DNA of 64,000 nucleotides from Aquisphaera giovannonii (lineage in GTDB: Bacteria; Planctomycetota; Planctomycetia; Isosphaerales; Isosphaeraceae). A model generated the notes under the pieces. The model had not been told where the DNA came from, searched no databases, and saw nothing but the letters and a program-made list of their open reading frames with translations. Below are positions 15,432 through 23,572 of the stretch, piece by piece (positions within the stretch are counted from its first letter, which is position 1; the number at the start of each line of letters is the position of its first letter). The stretch is from contig NZ_CP042997.1 in assembly GCF_008087625.1 (NCBI RefSeq), positions 1,488,001 through 1,552,000 on the forward strand, given 5' to 3'. Position numbers and translations under genes: made by a program.

Positions 15432-16769
15432 ATGAACTCCCGCAAGAACCGGAAATGGGCCGTCCGCCTGTTCGCCTGCCTGCTCGCCGCGACGGCGGCC
15501 GGCCCGGCGATCGCCGCGGGCGAGGTCGCCCGCGTGCTGATCGTCTCGGACCCTGGCGCACGCGACGGGGGCGGGACGACGCCCGTCCTTCGCCGGATCC
15601 TCGAGGAGACCGGGGCGTTCGAGGTCCGCGTCTGCGAGGTCCCGAAGGCCGTCACGATGGGCCTGCTGTCGGGATTCGACCTCGTCATCGACAACGCCCC
15701 GGGATCGCTCGCCGGGGACGACGTGGTGGCGGCCCTGCTGGAATTCGCCGAATCCGGCAAGGGCCTGATCGTCACCCACGCCGCGCTCGAGGCCTCCCCA
15801 AGGTCCGTCGAGTTCCTGGAGGTCGAGGTCGCGAAGCCCGATCATCCCATCACGGCCGGGCTGCCTGCCCGATTCAAGGTCGCGGATGCCCCGGCTCACC
15901 TCACGTTGGACCACCGAGACGAGATCCTCCTCGCCGCTCCCGGCCGGGAGTCCGTCCTGACGGTCTCGAAGCAGGGCGAGGGACGCGTCATCCGCATCGC
16001 CCTGGGGCACGACGCCGCAGCCTTGCAGGAGGCGACGCTGATCCGGACCTTCGCGAGGGCCGCACAATGGGCGGCCACGGGCAAGGTGACGCTCCCGGAG
16101 GATGGCCAATCGAGGAAGGCGAAGGTGCGGCCGATCCGCGGCCTCGTGATCACCGGCGGCCACTTCCACGAGGCCGCCTTCTTCCAGCTCTTCGCGGGCA
16201 TGCCCGAGCTGGGCTACCTGCCCGTCGAGCCCATCGACGCCGCGAAGTCCGACCTGCGGGGCAAGTACGACGTCCTCATCCTCTACGACTTCACCCGCGA
16301 GCCGGACGACGCGATGAAGAAGAACCTGCGGGACTTCGTCGAGGCCGGCAAGGGCGTCGTCGTCCTGCACCACGCGCTCCTCGACTTCCAGCGCTGGGAC
16401 TGGTGGTGCAACGAGGTCGTCGGCGGGTCCTATCGGCTCTCCTCCGAGGGGGGCAAGCCGTCCTCGGCCGTCAAGGACGCCCAGGACTTCTACCTCACGC
16501 CGAAGGAAGGCCACCCGATCACGGCCGGCCTGGAACCGTTCCACCTCGTGGACGAGGCGTACCGCCGGATGCGGTTCTCCGACAAGATCACCCCCCTGCT
16601 GACGACCGACAACCCCGCGAGCGACCCGTGCGTCGCCTGGGTCGGCCCCGGGCCGTCGTATCGCGTCGCGGCCATCCAGCTCGGCCACGGGCAGACGGCC
16701 TTCCGGCATCCCTCGTATCGCACGCTGGTGCACAACGCCATCCTCTGGGCCGCCGGCCGGACGAAGTGA
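15432..16769 (+). CDS. Secreted protein with two ThuA-like domains
   Basis: The 445-residue product starts at ATG 15432, well placed after GGAGGTGGACC. An in-frame start at 15411 is less likely. A signal peptide (LFACLLAATAAGPAIAAG) is followed by two class-I-glutamine-amidotransferase-like ThuA domains. The first (about 30-215) has VARVLIVSDPG and GKGLIVTHAALE. The second (about 225-440) has IRGLVITGGHFHEAAFF, GKGVVVLHHALLDF and WWCNEVVGG. ThuA domains are linked to sugar utilisation, but their chemistry is poorly known. Tandem copies in one chain are less common than single ones. The next two genes, a TIM-barrel isomerase and a second ThuA protein, make a short sugar-related operon. Confidence 0.8.
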   Translation: MNSRKNRKWAVRLFACLLAATAAGPAIAAGEVARVLIVSDPGARDGGGTTPVLRRILEETGAFEVRVCEVPKAVTMGLLSGFDLVIDNAPGSLAGDDVVAALLEFAESGKGLIVTHAALEASPRSVEFLEVEVAKPDHPITAGLPARFKVADAPAHLTLDHRDEILLAAPGRESVLTVSKQGEGRVIRIALGHDAAALQEATLIRTFARAAQWAATGKVTLPEDGQSRKAKVRPIRGLVITGGHFHEAAFFQLFAGMPELGYLPVEPIDAAKSDLRGKYDVLILYDFTREPDDAMKKNLRDFVEAGKGVVVLHHALLDFQRWDWWCNEVVGGSYRLSSEGGKPSSAVKDAQDFYLTPKEGHPITAGLEPFHLVDEAYRRMRFSDKITPLLTTDNPASDPCVAWVGPGPSYRVAAIQLGHGQTAFRHPSYRTLVHNAILWAAGRTK

Positions 16770-16808
16770 CCCCGTAGCCCTCCCCTGCCCCCACCGGAGC
16801 GAACCGCG

Positions 16809-17750
16809 ATGAAACTGGGACTCTATAGCATCACCTACCTGGGCCTCTGGTATCGCGGCGAGGCCCTCCCGCTGCCGGCCATGATCGCCCGGGCGAAGCA
16901 GTACGGCTACGACGGGATCGAGATCGACGGCAAGCGCCCGCACGGCAATCCGCTGGACTGGCCGACGCCGCGCTGCCGAGAGCTGAGGTCGATCGCCGAC
17001 GGCGAGGGCGTGGAGATCTTCGCCGTCGCCGCCAACAACGACTTCAGCTACCCCGTGCCGGAGGTCCGCGAGGCCCAGATCGCCTTCGTCCGCGACCTGA
17101 TCCGGATGACGGCGGACCTGGGAGCCCCGACGCTCCGCGTCTTCCTCGCCTGGTGGGGCGTGACGCGGCATCCGAAGATCGCCTCCTACAAGATCGCCAA
17201 GCAGCTCTATCCGGTGATCCACGAGCAGTTCCCCGAGGAGGAGGTCTGGGGCTGGTGCCGCGACGCCCTCGCCGAGTGCTGCCGGTATGCGGGCGATGCC
17301 GGCATCACGCTCTCGCTCCAGAACCACAAGCCGCTGATCAAGGACCATCGCGACGTGCTCCGGATGGTCGAGGAGATCAACTCCCCGCACCTGAAGGTCT
17401 GCCTCGACGCCCCGCTCATGCCCGACCGCAGCACCGAGGCCATCGATCGGGCCGCCGACGAGGTTGGCAAGCTCCAGGTCCTCTCCCACTACGGCGGCGA
17501 GTTCGAGCGCAGGGCGGACGGCTCGATCCGCGGCTTCGACATCTTCGACGGCGTGAACCGCGGCGACACGAACGAGTACTACCGGGACTTCGTCCGCGCG
17601 ATGAAGCGGATCGGCTACGACGGCTACATGAGCTACGAGCTCTGCCACAACCTCCCGGAAGTGGACGGCCAGACGGTGGACATCGGCTACGCCCACGAGA
17701 TGGCGAAGCTCGCGGCCGAGTTCATGCGCGACCTCATCGAGACGGCCTGA
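16809..17750 (+). CDS. Sugar-phosphate isomerase/epimerase-like TIM-barrel protein
   Basis: The 313-residue product starts at ATG 16809. It belongs to the xylose-isomerase-like AP-endonuclease-2 fold: MKLGLYSITYLGLWYRGEAL at the N-terminus, YGYDGIEIDGKRP after strand 2, and the metal-site strands LSLQNHKPL, LKVCLDAPL and GYMSYELCHNLPE. These supply the E/Q, D and E positions that usually bind a divalent metal. There is no signal peptide, so it is probably cytoplasmic. Gene order between two ThuA genes suggests conversion of a sugar or sugar acid taken up or released by the secreted ThuA proteins. The substrate is unknown. Confidence 0.85.
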   Translation: MKLGLYSITYLGLWYRGEALPLPAMIARAKQYGYDGIEIDGKRPHGNPLDWPTPRCRELRSIADGEGVEIFAVAANNDFSYPVPEVREAQIAFVRDLIRMTADLGAPTLRVFLAWWGVTRHPKIASYKIAKQLYPVIHEQFPEEEVWGWCRDALAECCRYAGDAGITLSLQNHKPLIKDHRDVLRMVEEINSPHLKVCLDAPLMPDRSTEAIDRAADEVGKLQVLSHYGGEFERRADGSIRGFDIFDGVNRGDTNEYYRDFVRAMKRIGYDGYMSYELCHNLPEVDGQTVDIGYAHEMAKLAAEFMRDLIETA

Positions 17751-17772
17751 ACGCGACGAGAGGAGGCCCGGC

Positions 17773-18573
17773 ATGCGATCCCGCGGATCGATCATCCTCC
17801 CGGCACTGCTGGTGCTCCTCGCCTGGCCGGGCCTCGCCCCGGCGCAGCAGACGAGGCGGCTGCTGGTCGTCGGCGAGGCGAAGGGCTATCAGCACGACGC
17901 GATCACCACGGCGATGGTGACGCTCCACGACCTGGGCAAGTCCTCCGGGCGGTGGGAGACGACCTTCCGCACCGATTGCCGGAACATCACCAAGAAGCCG
18001 CTGAAGTACCAGGTGAAGAACCTGGACGCCTTCGACGCCGTCGCCTTCTACACCGACGGCGACCTCGCGATGGACGACTCCCAGAAGGCGGACCTCCTGT
18101 CGTTCGTCCGCGACGACGGCAAGGGCTTCATCGGGATCCACAGCGCGACGATCACGTTCCCGTCGTGGCCCGAGTACGCGAAGCTGATCGGCGGCTCGTT
18201 CGACGGCCATCCCTGGGGCCAGTTCGACGCCCCCCTCGTCGTCGAGGACGCCGCGTTCCCCGGCATGAAATTCCTGTCGCCGCGGTTCACGCTCCGCGAC
18301 GAGATCTACCAGATCAAGGGCTTCTCGCGCGAGCGTTCCCGCGTGCTCCTGGGCCTCGACGCCTCGAAGCTCGACCTGAAGGTGAAGGGCGTCCGCGCCG
18401 GCGTCACGGACTTCCCCGTCATCTGGGCCCACCCCTACGGCAAGGGCCGCGTCCTCTACAACGGCCTGGGCCATCGCGATGAGGCCTGGGAAGATCCCGG
18501 GTTGCGAAGGATGTGGACCGCGCACGTCCTCTGGGCGATGGGGCTCGTCCCGGGCGATGCCTCGCCGCGTTGA
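17773..18573 (+). CDS. Secreted ThuA-domain protein
   Basis: The 266-residue product starts at ATG 17773, with GAGAGGAGG upstream, 22 bp after the isomerase stop. The signal peptide (IILPALLVLLAWPGLAPAQQ) leads into a single ThuA domain with RRLLVVGEAKGYQHDAI, DGKGFIGIHSAT, GGSFDGHPWGQF and PVIWAHPYGKGRVLYNGLGH, which are characteristic of the family. The reaction is not established for the family. Together with the two preceding genes it forms a ThuA-isomerase-ThuA operon. It ends 34 bp from the convergent Uma2 gene. Confidence 0.85.
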   Translation: MRSRGSIILPALLVLLAWPGLAPAQQTRRLLVVGEAKGYQHDAITTAMVTLHDLGKSSGRWETTFRTDCRNITKKPLKYQVKNLDAFDAVAFYTDGDLAMDDSQKADLLSFVRDDGKGFIGIHSATITFPSWPEYAKLIGGSFDGHPWGQFDAPLVVEDAAFPGMKFLSPRFTLRDEIYQIKGFSRERSRVLLGLDASKLDLKVKGVRAGVTDFPVIWAHPYGKGRVLYNGLGHRDEAWEDPGLRRMWTAHVLWAMGLVPGDASPR

Positions 18574-18607
18574 GCGGAGGATACCTGGTTCGACGGTGTG
18601 ACGAATC

Positions 18608-19171
18608 CTAGGCGAAGAGATCGTCCACCTTGACCTGCCATCCCGGCACGGCCGGGCCCGCATCGGCGACCTGCCCCTCGATGAACAGGACCGGCCGATC
18701 GGGGGCGCCGCCCTGGTAGGAGCAGATGCAGCGAGCGCGGGGATCGAGATCCCAGACCGCGAGGGTACCCGCCTGGAAGGAATCGGCTCGCCTCGCAGCC
18801 GGGCCCGCCTCGGCGGCATCGCCATAATCCGACTTGCTGAGGACCTCGACCGCGAAGGTGGGCGGGCCCGCGACGAAGGCCATGTCGTCGTCCGGCAAGG
18901 GTCCGTCGTAGAAGGACGCGTCGGGCGAGAAGGGCTCGCGACCCGAGGACAGCTCCGGGACGGTGAACCCCATGTTCTCGGTGTAGGCCTCGCCCCGGCC
19001 CGTGGCCCGGGCGTGCTGCCTCAGGCTCACGAAGATCTCGCCGCCGATCGCGTTGGGCCGGTGATCCGTGGGCATCAGGTGGACAATCCGCCCGGCGATC
19101 AGCTCGGACTTGACCTTCGCTTGGTAGAGGTCGCTGAGCGTTGCGGCCGGCTTTCGGGTCGCGGACGACAT
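18608..19171 (-). CDS. Uma2-family (DUF820) putative endonuclease
   Basis: The 187-residue product starts at ATG 19171. It shows the PD-(D/E)XK-like Uma2 pattern: LIAGRIVHLMPTDHRPNAIG near the N-terminus, FSPDASFYD, PTFAVEVLSKSDYGDAAE and a C-terminal VWDLDPRARCICSYQ. The D and ExL positions are those expected for the nuclease fold. Uma2 genes are numerous in planctomycetes and cyanobacteria, and their target is unknown. It stands alone between the ThuA operon and the epimerase gene, with its own probable promoter in 19172-19224. Confidence 0.8.
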   Translation of the reverse strand: MSSATRKPAATLSDLYQAKVKSELIAGRIVHLMPTDHRPNAIGGEIFVSLRQHARATGRGEAYTENMGFTVPELSSGREPFSPDASFYDGPLPDDDMAFVAGPPTFAVEVLSKSDYGDAAEAGPAARRADSFQAGTLAVWDLDPRARCICSYQGGAPDRPVLFIEGQVADAGPAVPGWQVKVDDLFA

Positions 19172-19224
19172 GCGACGTCTCCCTCGCGGACGAATCGGGT
19201 GGAGGGTAATCCGGTGAACCCTAC

Positions 19225-20265
19225 TTATTCTACGGGGCGGGAATCATTCGAAGAATCACGGGTGTCGGCCATCGCCGCGCGGATTGTCTCGATCGCCGGC
19301 GGGTGGACCAGGCCGAAGGTCGCGTCGGCGCGGCGGCCGGAGACGTGGAGGCGGAGGAAGCCGCCGGAGACGGTCGTGGCGGAGAGCTCGGCGTGGCGGC
19401 CGAATCGCCCGAGGAGGCCGGTGGAAAGCATCATCGGGCCCTGGAGGAAGTCGGGCAGGACCGCGACGGCTCGCGGCCATCCGGCCACCCGGCCGACGAG
19501 CCGCCCCAGCTCGGGATAGCTCAGGTAGGGGCCGGCGATGGCGTAGCGGGCCCCGGGCTCGCCCGCGATGAGAGCCCGGCGATGGGCCGTCGCGATCACG
19601 GTCGAGTCCACGATCGGGATGCCCCCCCGGGGGAGGAACGAGACCGGGGAACTCGCGATCACGCGAAGCAGCCGCGTCGACGTCGGCTTCGGGTCGCGCG
19701 GGCCGAGGACCATCGCCGGGCAGAGCGTCACCGTCGAGAAGCCGCCCTCGCTCGCCCCGCGGACGATCGCCTCGGCCTCCCGCTTGGTGCGGCAATAGGG
19801 TGAATCGACGCATTCGAGGTTCCACGGCGTGTCCTCGTCCGCCGGCGCATCCGCCGTGCCTGAGGCGAGGGTGTGCAGCGTCGAGGTGAGGACGAACCGC
19901 TCGACGCCCGCGCGTCGGGCCTCGTCGAGGAATTGCCGGGTCGCCTCGACGTTGATGGCGCGGCTCAACCCCTTCGGGTCCTTCCCCAGGCTAACCCACG
20001 CGGCCGTGTGGATGACGCCGCGGACGCCCTCGACGGCCCGGAGACGCAGCCGCTCGTCGCGGAGGTCGCCCAGGATCCATTCGATCGGCGGGTCGCCCGG
20101 CTCTTCGAGGGGCCTTGTGCGGGCGAGCCCGCGCACGGAGTGGCCGGCGGCCGCGAGGTGCCGGGCGACGTGGCCGCCGACGAAGCCCCCGGCGCCGGTG
20201 ACGAGGACGGGCCAATCGCCCGGGGCCGGGTCGGGGAACGAGCTGGGATGCTCCGCCTGGCTCAC
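19225..20265 (-). CDS. NAD(P)-dependent epimerase/dehydratase, extended SDR
   Basis: The 346-residue product most likely starts at GTG 20265, overlapping the upstream stop as GTGA. The Rossmann motif is VTGAGGFVGGH near residue 22. Catalytic Tyr and Lys sit in SPYCRTKREAE, and IHTAAWVSLGKDP marks the extended SDR/3-beta-HSD-like group. Substrates in this group include nucleotide sugars and sterol-like alcohols; none can be chosen here. The overlapping start indicates translational coupling with the SppA-like gene upstream. The C-terminal domain has no membrane helix. Confidence 0.8.
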   Translation of the reverse strand: MSQAEHPSSFPDPAPGDWPVLVTGAGGFVGGHVARHLAAAGHSVRGLARTRPLEEPGDPPIEWILGDLRDERLRLRAVEGVRGVIHTAAWVSLGKDPKGLSRAINVEATRQFLDEARRAGVERFVLTSTLHTLASGTADAPADEDTPWNLECVDSPYCRTKREAEAIVRGASEGGFSTVTLCPAMVLGPRDPKPTSTRLLRVIASSPVSFLPRGGIPIVDSTVIATAHRRALIAGEPGARYAIAGPYLSYPELGRLVGRVAGWPRAVAVLPDFLQGPMMLSTGLLGRFGRHAELSATTVSGGFLRLHVSGRRADATFGLVHPPAIETIRAAMADTRDSSNDSRPVE

Positions 20266-21374
20266 CGCGGGTTGGTCCGGGGCAGCGTCGGGTCCGGCTG
20301 CCAGAGGTAGAGGAAGGTCGGGAGCTTCGCCCGGTCGAGCCCCGGATAGCTCAGCGGCACCATGTCGTTGAGCCGCGGCGGGCCGGGGGCGATCGCGTAG
20401 GGCGAGCGGGCGGGGCTGGCCCCCCGGCTGAAGAGGATGACCTCGGCGTTCGAGGCGCCCGCCAGGCCCTCCGCCTCCGCGATCGCGTCGTCGAGGTAGC
20501 CGAGCCGGTCCACCATGTGGAGCTTCTGGGCCTGGGCCGCGGCGAGCACCCGGCCGTCGGCCAGGACCTTCCGGTCGGCGTCGTTCAGCGCCGGGCGGTG
20601 GCGCGAGACGCGGTCCATGAAGCGCTGGGCGAAGTCGTCGGCCATCTCCTGGAGGAGGACGCGCGTCGGGTCGTCGAGCGGCCGCGTCACGCTCCCCATG
20701 TCCACGAGCGGGCCGGCCTTGATCGGGTCGTCCACCACGTTGAGCTGCGCCATCGCGTCCGCGAGGTTGACGTGGTTGAACACCGCGCCGATGCCCCCGG
20801 TGATCGTCGTCGGATGCGCGACGATCCGGTCGCCGCCGACCGCGAGGTAGTACGCGCCGGACGTCGCCACGTCCATCAGGCAGGCGACGACGGGCTTCCG
20901 AGTCCGCTCCTTGAAGCGGTCGAGCTCCGCGGCCATGATGTCGCACGCCGTGACGCCGCCGCCCGGGCTGTGGATCCGCACCACGATCGCCGCGACGCGG
21001 CCGTCCGCCCGCGCGGCCTCGAGCTTCTCCCGGAACCCCGCGACCGGATTCTCGGACGAATCATAGAGCCCTTCCCTGTTCTGGTTCAGGAGCACGCCGT
21101 CCACGTCGATCAGGGCCACGCGCGGGGCACCCGCCGCGCCGGCGCGGATGACCGAGGACACCAGCGGCCCCGGGTCGATCGCGGCCGGCAGCTTCAGGGC
21201 CATCTCGCCCCTCACGTCGGACTGGGTCGCGACGCTGGCGGTCCCCTGGAAGTTGCCGGCCCCCTGGAACGTGGCGACGACCGGGATCGGGTGGCCGCAG
21301 CCCGCCAACAGGCCGGCCGCGACGGACAGGCCCAGGAGCCCTCGAGCAATCGGTTTGTGGGTTGTGACCGCCAT
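20262..21374 (-). CDS. SppA-type signal peptide peptidase, lipoprotein
   Basis: The 370-residue product starts at ATG 21374. The N-terminus has a lipobox (LSVAAGLLAGC, Cys about residue 25), so the protein is probably a lipid-anchored envelope protein. The ClpP-like core shows VVRIHSPGGGVTACD, then DVATSGAYYLAVGGDRI, whose Ser is the likely nucleophile, and PTTITGGIGAV. This matches the S49 peptidase family that degrades cleaved signal peptides. The usual multi-helix anchor of E. coli SppA is replaced by a lipoprotein signal. A TTATAT-like -10 lies about 12 bp upstream on the minus strand. It is coupled to the epimerase gene. Confidence 0.85.
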   Translation of the reverse strand: MAVTTHKPIARGLLGLSVAAGLLAGCGHPIPVVATFQGAGNFQGTASVATQSDVRGEMALKLPAAIDPGPLVSSVIRAGAAGAPRVALIDVDGVLLNQNREGLYDSSENPVAGFREKLEAARADGRVAAIVVRIHSPGGGVTACDIMAAELDRFKERTRKPVVACLMDVATSGAYYLAVGGDRIVAHPTTITGGIGAVFNHVNLADAMAQLNVVDDPIKAGPLVDMGSVTRPLDDPTRVLLQEMADDFAQRFMDRVSRHRPALNDADRKVLADGRVLAAAQAQKLHMVDRLGYLDDAIAEAEGLAGASNAEVILFSRGASPARSPYAIAPGPPRLNDMVPLSYPGLDRAKLPTFLYLWQPDPTLPRTNPR

Positions 21375-21522
21375 GCAGGACCCGATATAACCGCGGTTCG
21401 TCCCGACGCGACAAGCCGCGCACGCCCCACGCCCCGGGGAGTTCCGCCGGCTCCTCTCCTCTTATCGACCGCCGCGGGCACGGACTTGCCCGCGGAATCC
21501 GCAAAACAGGTGTGATCGCGCC

Positions 21523-22437
21523 ATGCTGCTCTCGCTCGCCCTCTACGGCATGCTCCTCGCCGCCCAGGCCCAGCCCGAAGGCCAGTCCGCCGCCATCGAG
21601 CCGGCCCATCGCAGGAACCCGGTCTACGAGGAGGCCCTGCGCACGGGTTTGGAGATTGACGGCCGGGCCAACCCGCTCCCATCTCCCATCCTGCGGGACG
21701 GCATGGACGCCGCGGCCGAGCGTGCGGCGCTCCTCCGCGTCGCCGGCTCCGAGCGGGCCCTCGCGGACCTGCTCCGGGATTCCGTCACCGCGCCGTACAT
21801 CCTGAAGGTCCGCGACAAGAAGGCGAAGGACGCGACGATCCGCCTGGTGGACCTCTGGTTCGTCGTCCGGGCCGACCTCGACGCCCTGGACCCGGCCGAG
21901 GTCGCCGGCCAGTCCTCGGCCAAGCCGGTCGAGGCCGGCAACATGCGGTTCGAGAGCCGCCTCCTCGCCGATGATGAGCTGAAGGCGAAGGGCAAGGCCG
22001 CCGCCCACGGCCGCGATCTCTCGCGCTGGTACGTCGCGATCACGAGCGTGCTGCTGGACCGCATCGAGCTGCATGCGATCGACGAGGCCGTCGCCACGCG
22101 GTCCGCCCAGTCGATGGTCATCGGTGCCCGGACCGACTCCGGCTTCGGTGCCGACGCCAACCGATGGCGGAACGTCGGCCGCGACGCCGACGACGGGGCA
22201 TTCCGGGCGTTCCAGGGGGGGCTCAGCTACACCAAGGTCAGCCGCCTGAAGGATCCCGCGGGCGCCCTGCTCGTCGAGTTCCACGCCGCGTTCAGCGAGC
22301 CCGAGGCGTGGTTCCGCGGGGCGCCGATCCTCCGGTCGAAATTCTCGCTGATCGCCCAGGACCAGATCCGCTCGCTGCGCCGCGAGCTGCTGCGGAACCG
22401 GCCGAAGGGGGCCGCGACATCGTCTGGCGCCCGCTGA
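21523..22437 (+). CDS. Uncharacterised secreted protein
   Basis: The 304-residue product starts at ATG 21523. The first 17 residues (MLLSLALYGMLLAAQAQ) form a short signal peptide. The rest is a mixed alpha/beta protein with YILKVRDKKAKDATIRLVDL and SYTKVSRLKDPAGALLVEFH and a basic C-terminus. I recognise no family. Its last 146 bp overlap the 3' end of the convergent gene at 22292-23317. That gene shares a rough theme (SYAFLADGRTGALRVLSW), so the two might be functionally related, though this is speculative. Confidence 0.65.
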   Translation: MLLSLALYGMLLAAQAQPEGQSAAIEPAHRRNPVYEEALRTGLEIDGRANPLPSPILRDGMDAAAERAALLRVAGSERALADLLRDSVTAPYILKVRDKKAKDATIRLVDLWFVVRADLDALDPAEVAGQSSAKPVEAGNMRFESRLLADDELKAKGKAAAHGRDLSRWYVAITSVLLDRIELHAIDEAVATRSAQSMVIGARTDSGFGADANRWRNVGRDADDGAFRAFQGGLSYTKVSRLKDPAGALLVEFHAAFSEPEAWFRGAPILRSKFSLIAQDQIRSLRRELLRNRPKGAATSSGAR

Positions 22438-23317
22438 CGGCCAGCGACCGGCGGAGCGCATCCTCCACCCGCTCGCCGTCGAGCGGGGCCTTGCCCTTCG
22501 CCAGGGCCTGGGCCAGCTCGTCGGTCATCGGCCGGGGCTCGCCCGGCGGCAGCGACTCCATCGCGAACGACCACGAGACGGGCACCGCGCCCAGCAGCCG
22601 CTCCGCCTTCACGTTGAGGCGGCAGTCGAACGCGAGCCCGGGGGCCAGCTCCACCATCGGCAAGGTCGATGCCCCTCCGGCCTTCCTCGCGTCGAGGTCG
22701 TCGCCCCACGACAGGACGCGGAGGGCCCCGGTGCGACCGTCCGCGAGGAACGCGTAGGAGACGACCACCTTGTGGTGGTCCTCCCCGACTTGCAGGAGCG
22801 CGGGGCCCCGGTAGAGCGCGAACGTCGACGTCGATGCCACCAGCCGGCCGCGATTCACCTCCGCCTCCGCCGACTTCAGGACGGCGCCCTCGATCATCCC
22901 GAGGCTGACGCCCACGTCCTCCGCGCTCTCGGAGTCGACCACCACGTCGCCCCGGCCGGGCTGCGGCACGCAGAGCCCGACGCCGATCCTTCGCAGCACG
23001 AACCGCTCCGGGTCGGAGGCCGACGGCCCCACGTCGGCGAGGATCGCAGTCCGGAACAGCGCCGCCGTCCGCGCCGCGGAGGAGGGCAGCGTGTCCAGGT
23101 CGCCGGAGGCCATACGCGGCAAGGCCTTGAGGACGACGTGGCTCCACGTCCGCGGGGCCCGATCGTTCACGACCGTCCCGGGCGCGATCGCGACCTTACG
23201 GGCCGGGGGCGAGCCGTCGCCGGAGGGCGGCCCTTCCCCACCGTCAAGCCCGGCCGGCCAGGCCGCCGATAAGAAGGTGCCGAGCAACGCGATCGTAACG
23301 GAGATGCCGCTGCCCAT
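22292..23317 (-). CDS. Uncharacterised secreted protein, convergent overlap with neighbour
   Basis: The 341-residue product starts at ATG 23317 (GAGGGAATACTCC upstream). An upstream ATG at 23356 is possible. A signal peptide (ISVTIALLGTFLSAAWPAG) is followed by a beta-rich domain with RTWSHVVLKALPRMASGDLD, FVLRRIGVGLC and HHKVVVSYAFLADGRTGALR. The last roughly 50 residues are Ser/Arg/Gly-rich and lie antisense to the end of the neighbouring gene, so this tail is probably not part of the folded domain. The function is unknown. It diverges from the synthase cluster across 23318-23572. Confidence 0.6.
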   Translation of the reverse strand: MGSGISVTIALLGTFLSAAWPAGLDGGEGPPSGDGSPPARKVAIAPGTVVNDRAPRTWSHVVLKALPRMASGDLDTLPSSAARTAALFRTAILADVGPSASDPERFVLRRIGVGLCVPQPGRGDVVVDSESAEDVGVSLGMIEGAVLKSAEAEVNRGRLVASTSTFALYRGPALLQVGEDHHKVVVSYAFLADGRTGALRVLSWGDDLDARKAGGASTLPMVELAPGLAFDCRLNVKAERLLGAVPVSWSFAMESLPPGEPRPMTDELAQALAKGKAPLDGERVEDALRRSLAVSGRQTMSRPPSAGSAAARGAASGSGPGRSARISTGGSAPRGTTPRAR

Positions 23318-23572
23318 GGAGTATTCCCTCACTCGCCGACTGCTCCGGTCTTCCATCCCGCCCGCAAACTTGAGGGCAACTTACCGATTCTCTCGCAATC
23401 CGTCCTCCCCGGTCGACAAAGCTCGCCCCTTTCACCCGCGATGCAGGACCGTAATCCCAGACACAACCTGAGTTTATCCAGGGTTTGTTTTCCAGACTTC
23501 GCAGGCTGCGCATTTTCCACACGTGCTAAAGTCGAGGGAACACCCTTGGTCCTCAATCGCGAGTCTCCTGCG
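23318..23572. promoter_or_regulatory. Probable promoter region of the synthase cluster
   Basis: This 255-bp gap separates the divergent gene at 23317 from the first synthase. Bases 23470-23530 are clearly more AT-rich than the surroundings (TTTATCCAGGGTTTGTTTTC, then CATTTTCCACACGTGCTAAA), as expected of a promoter. GAGGGAAC at 23534-23541 lies 4 bp before TTG 23546, which could be an alternative start for the synthase. No operator palindrome is evident. Confidence 0.4.
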
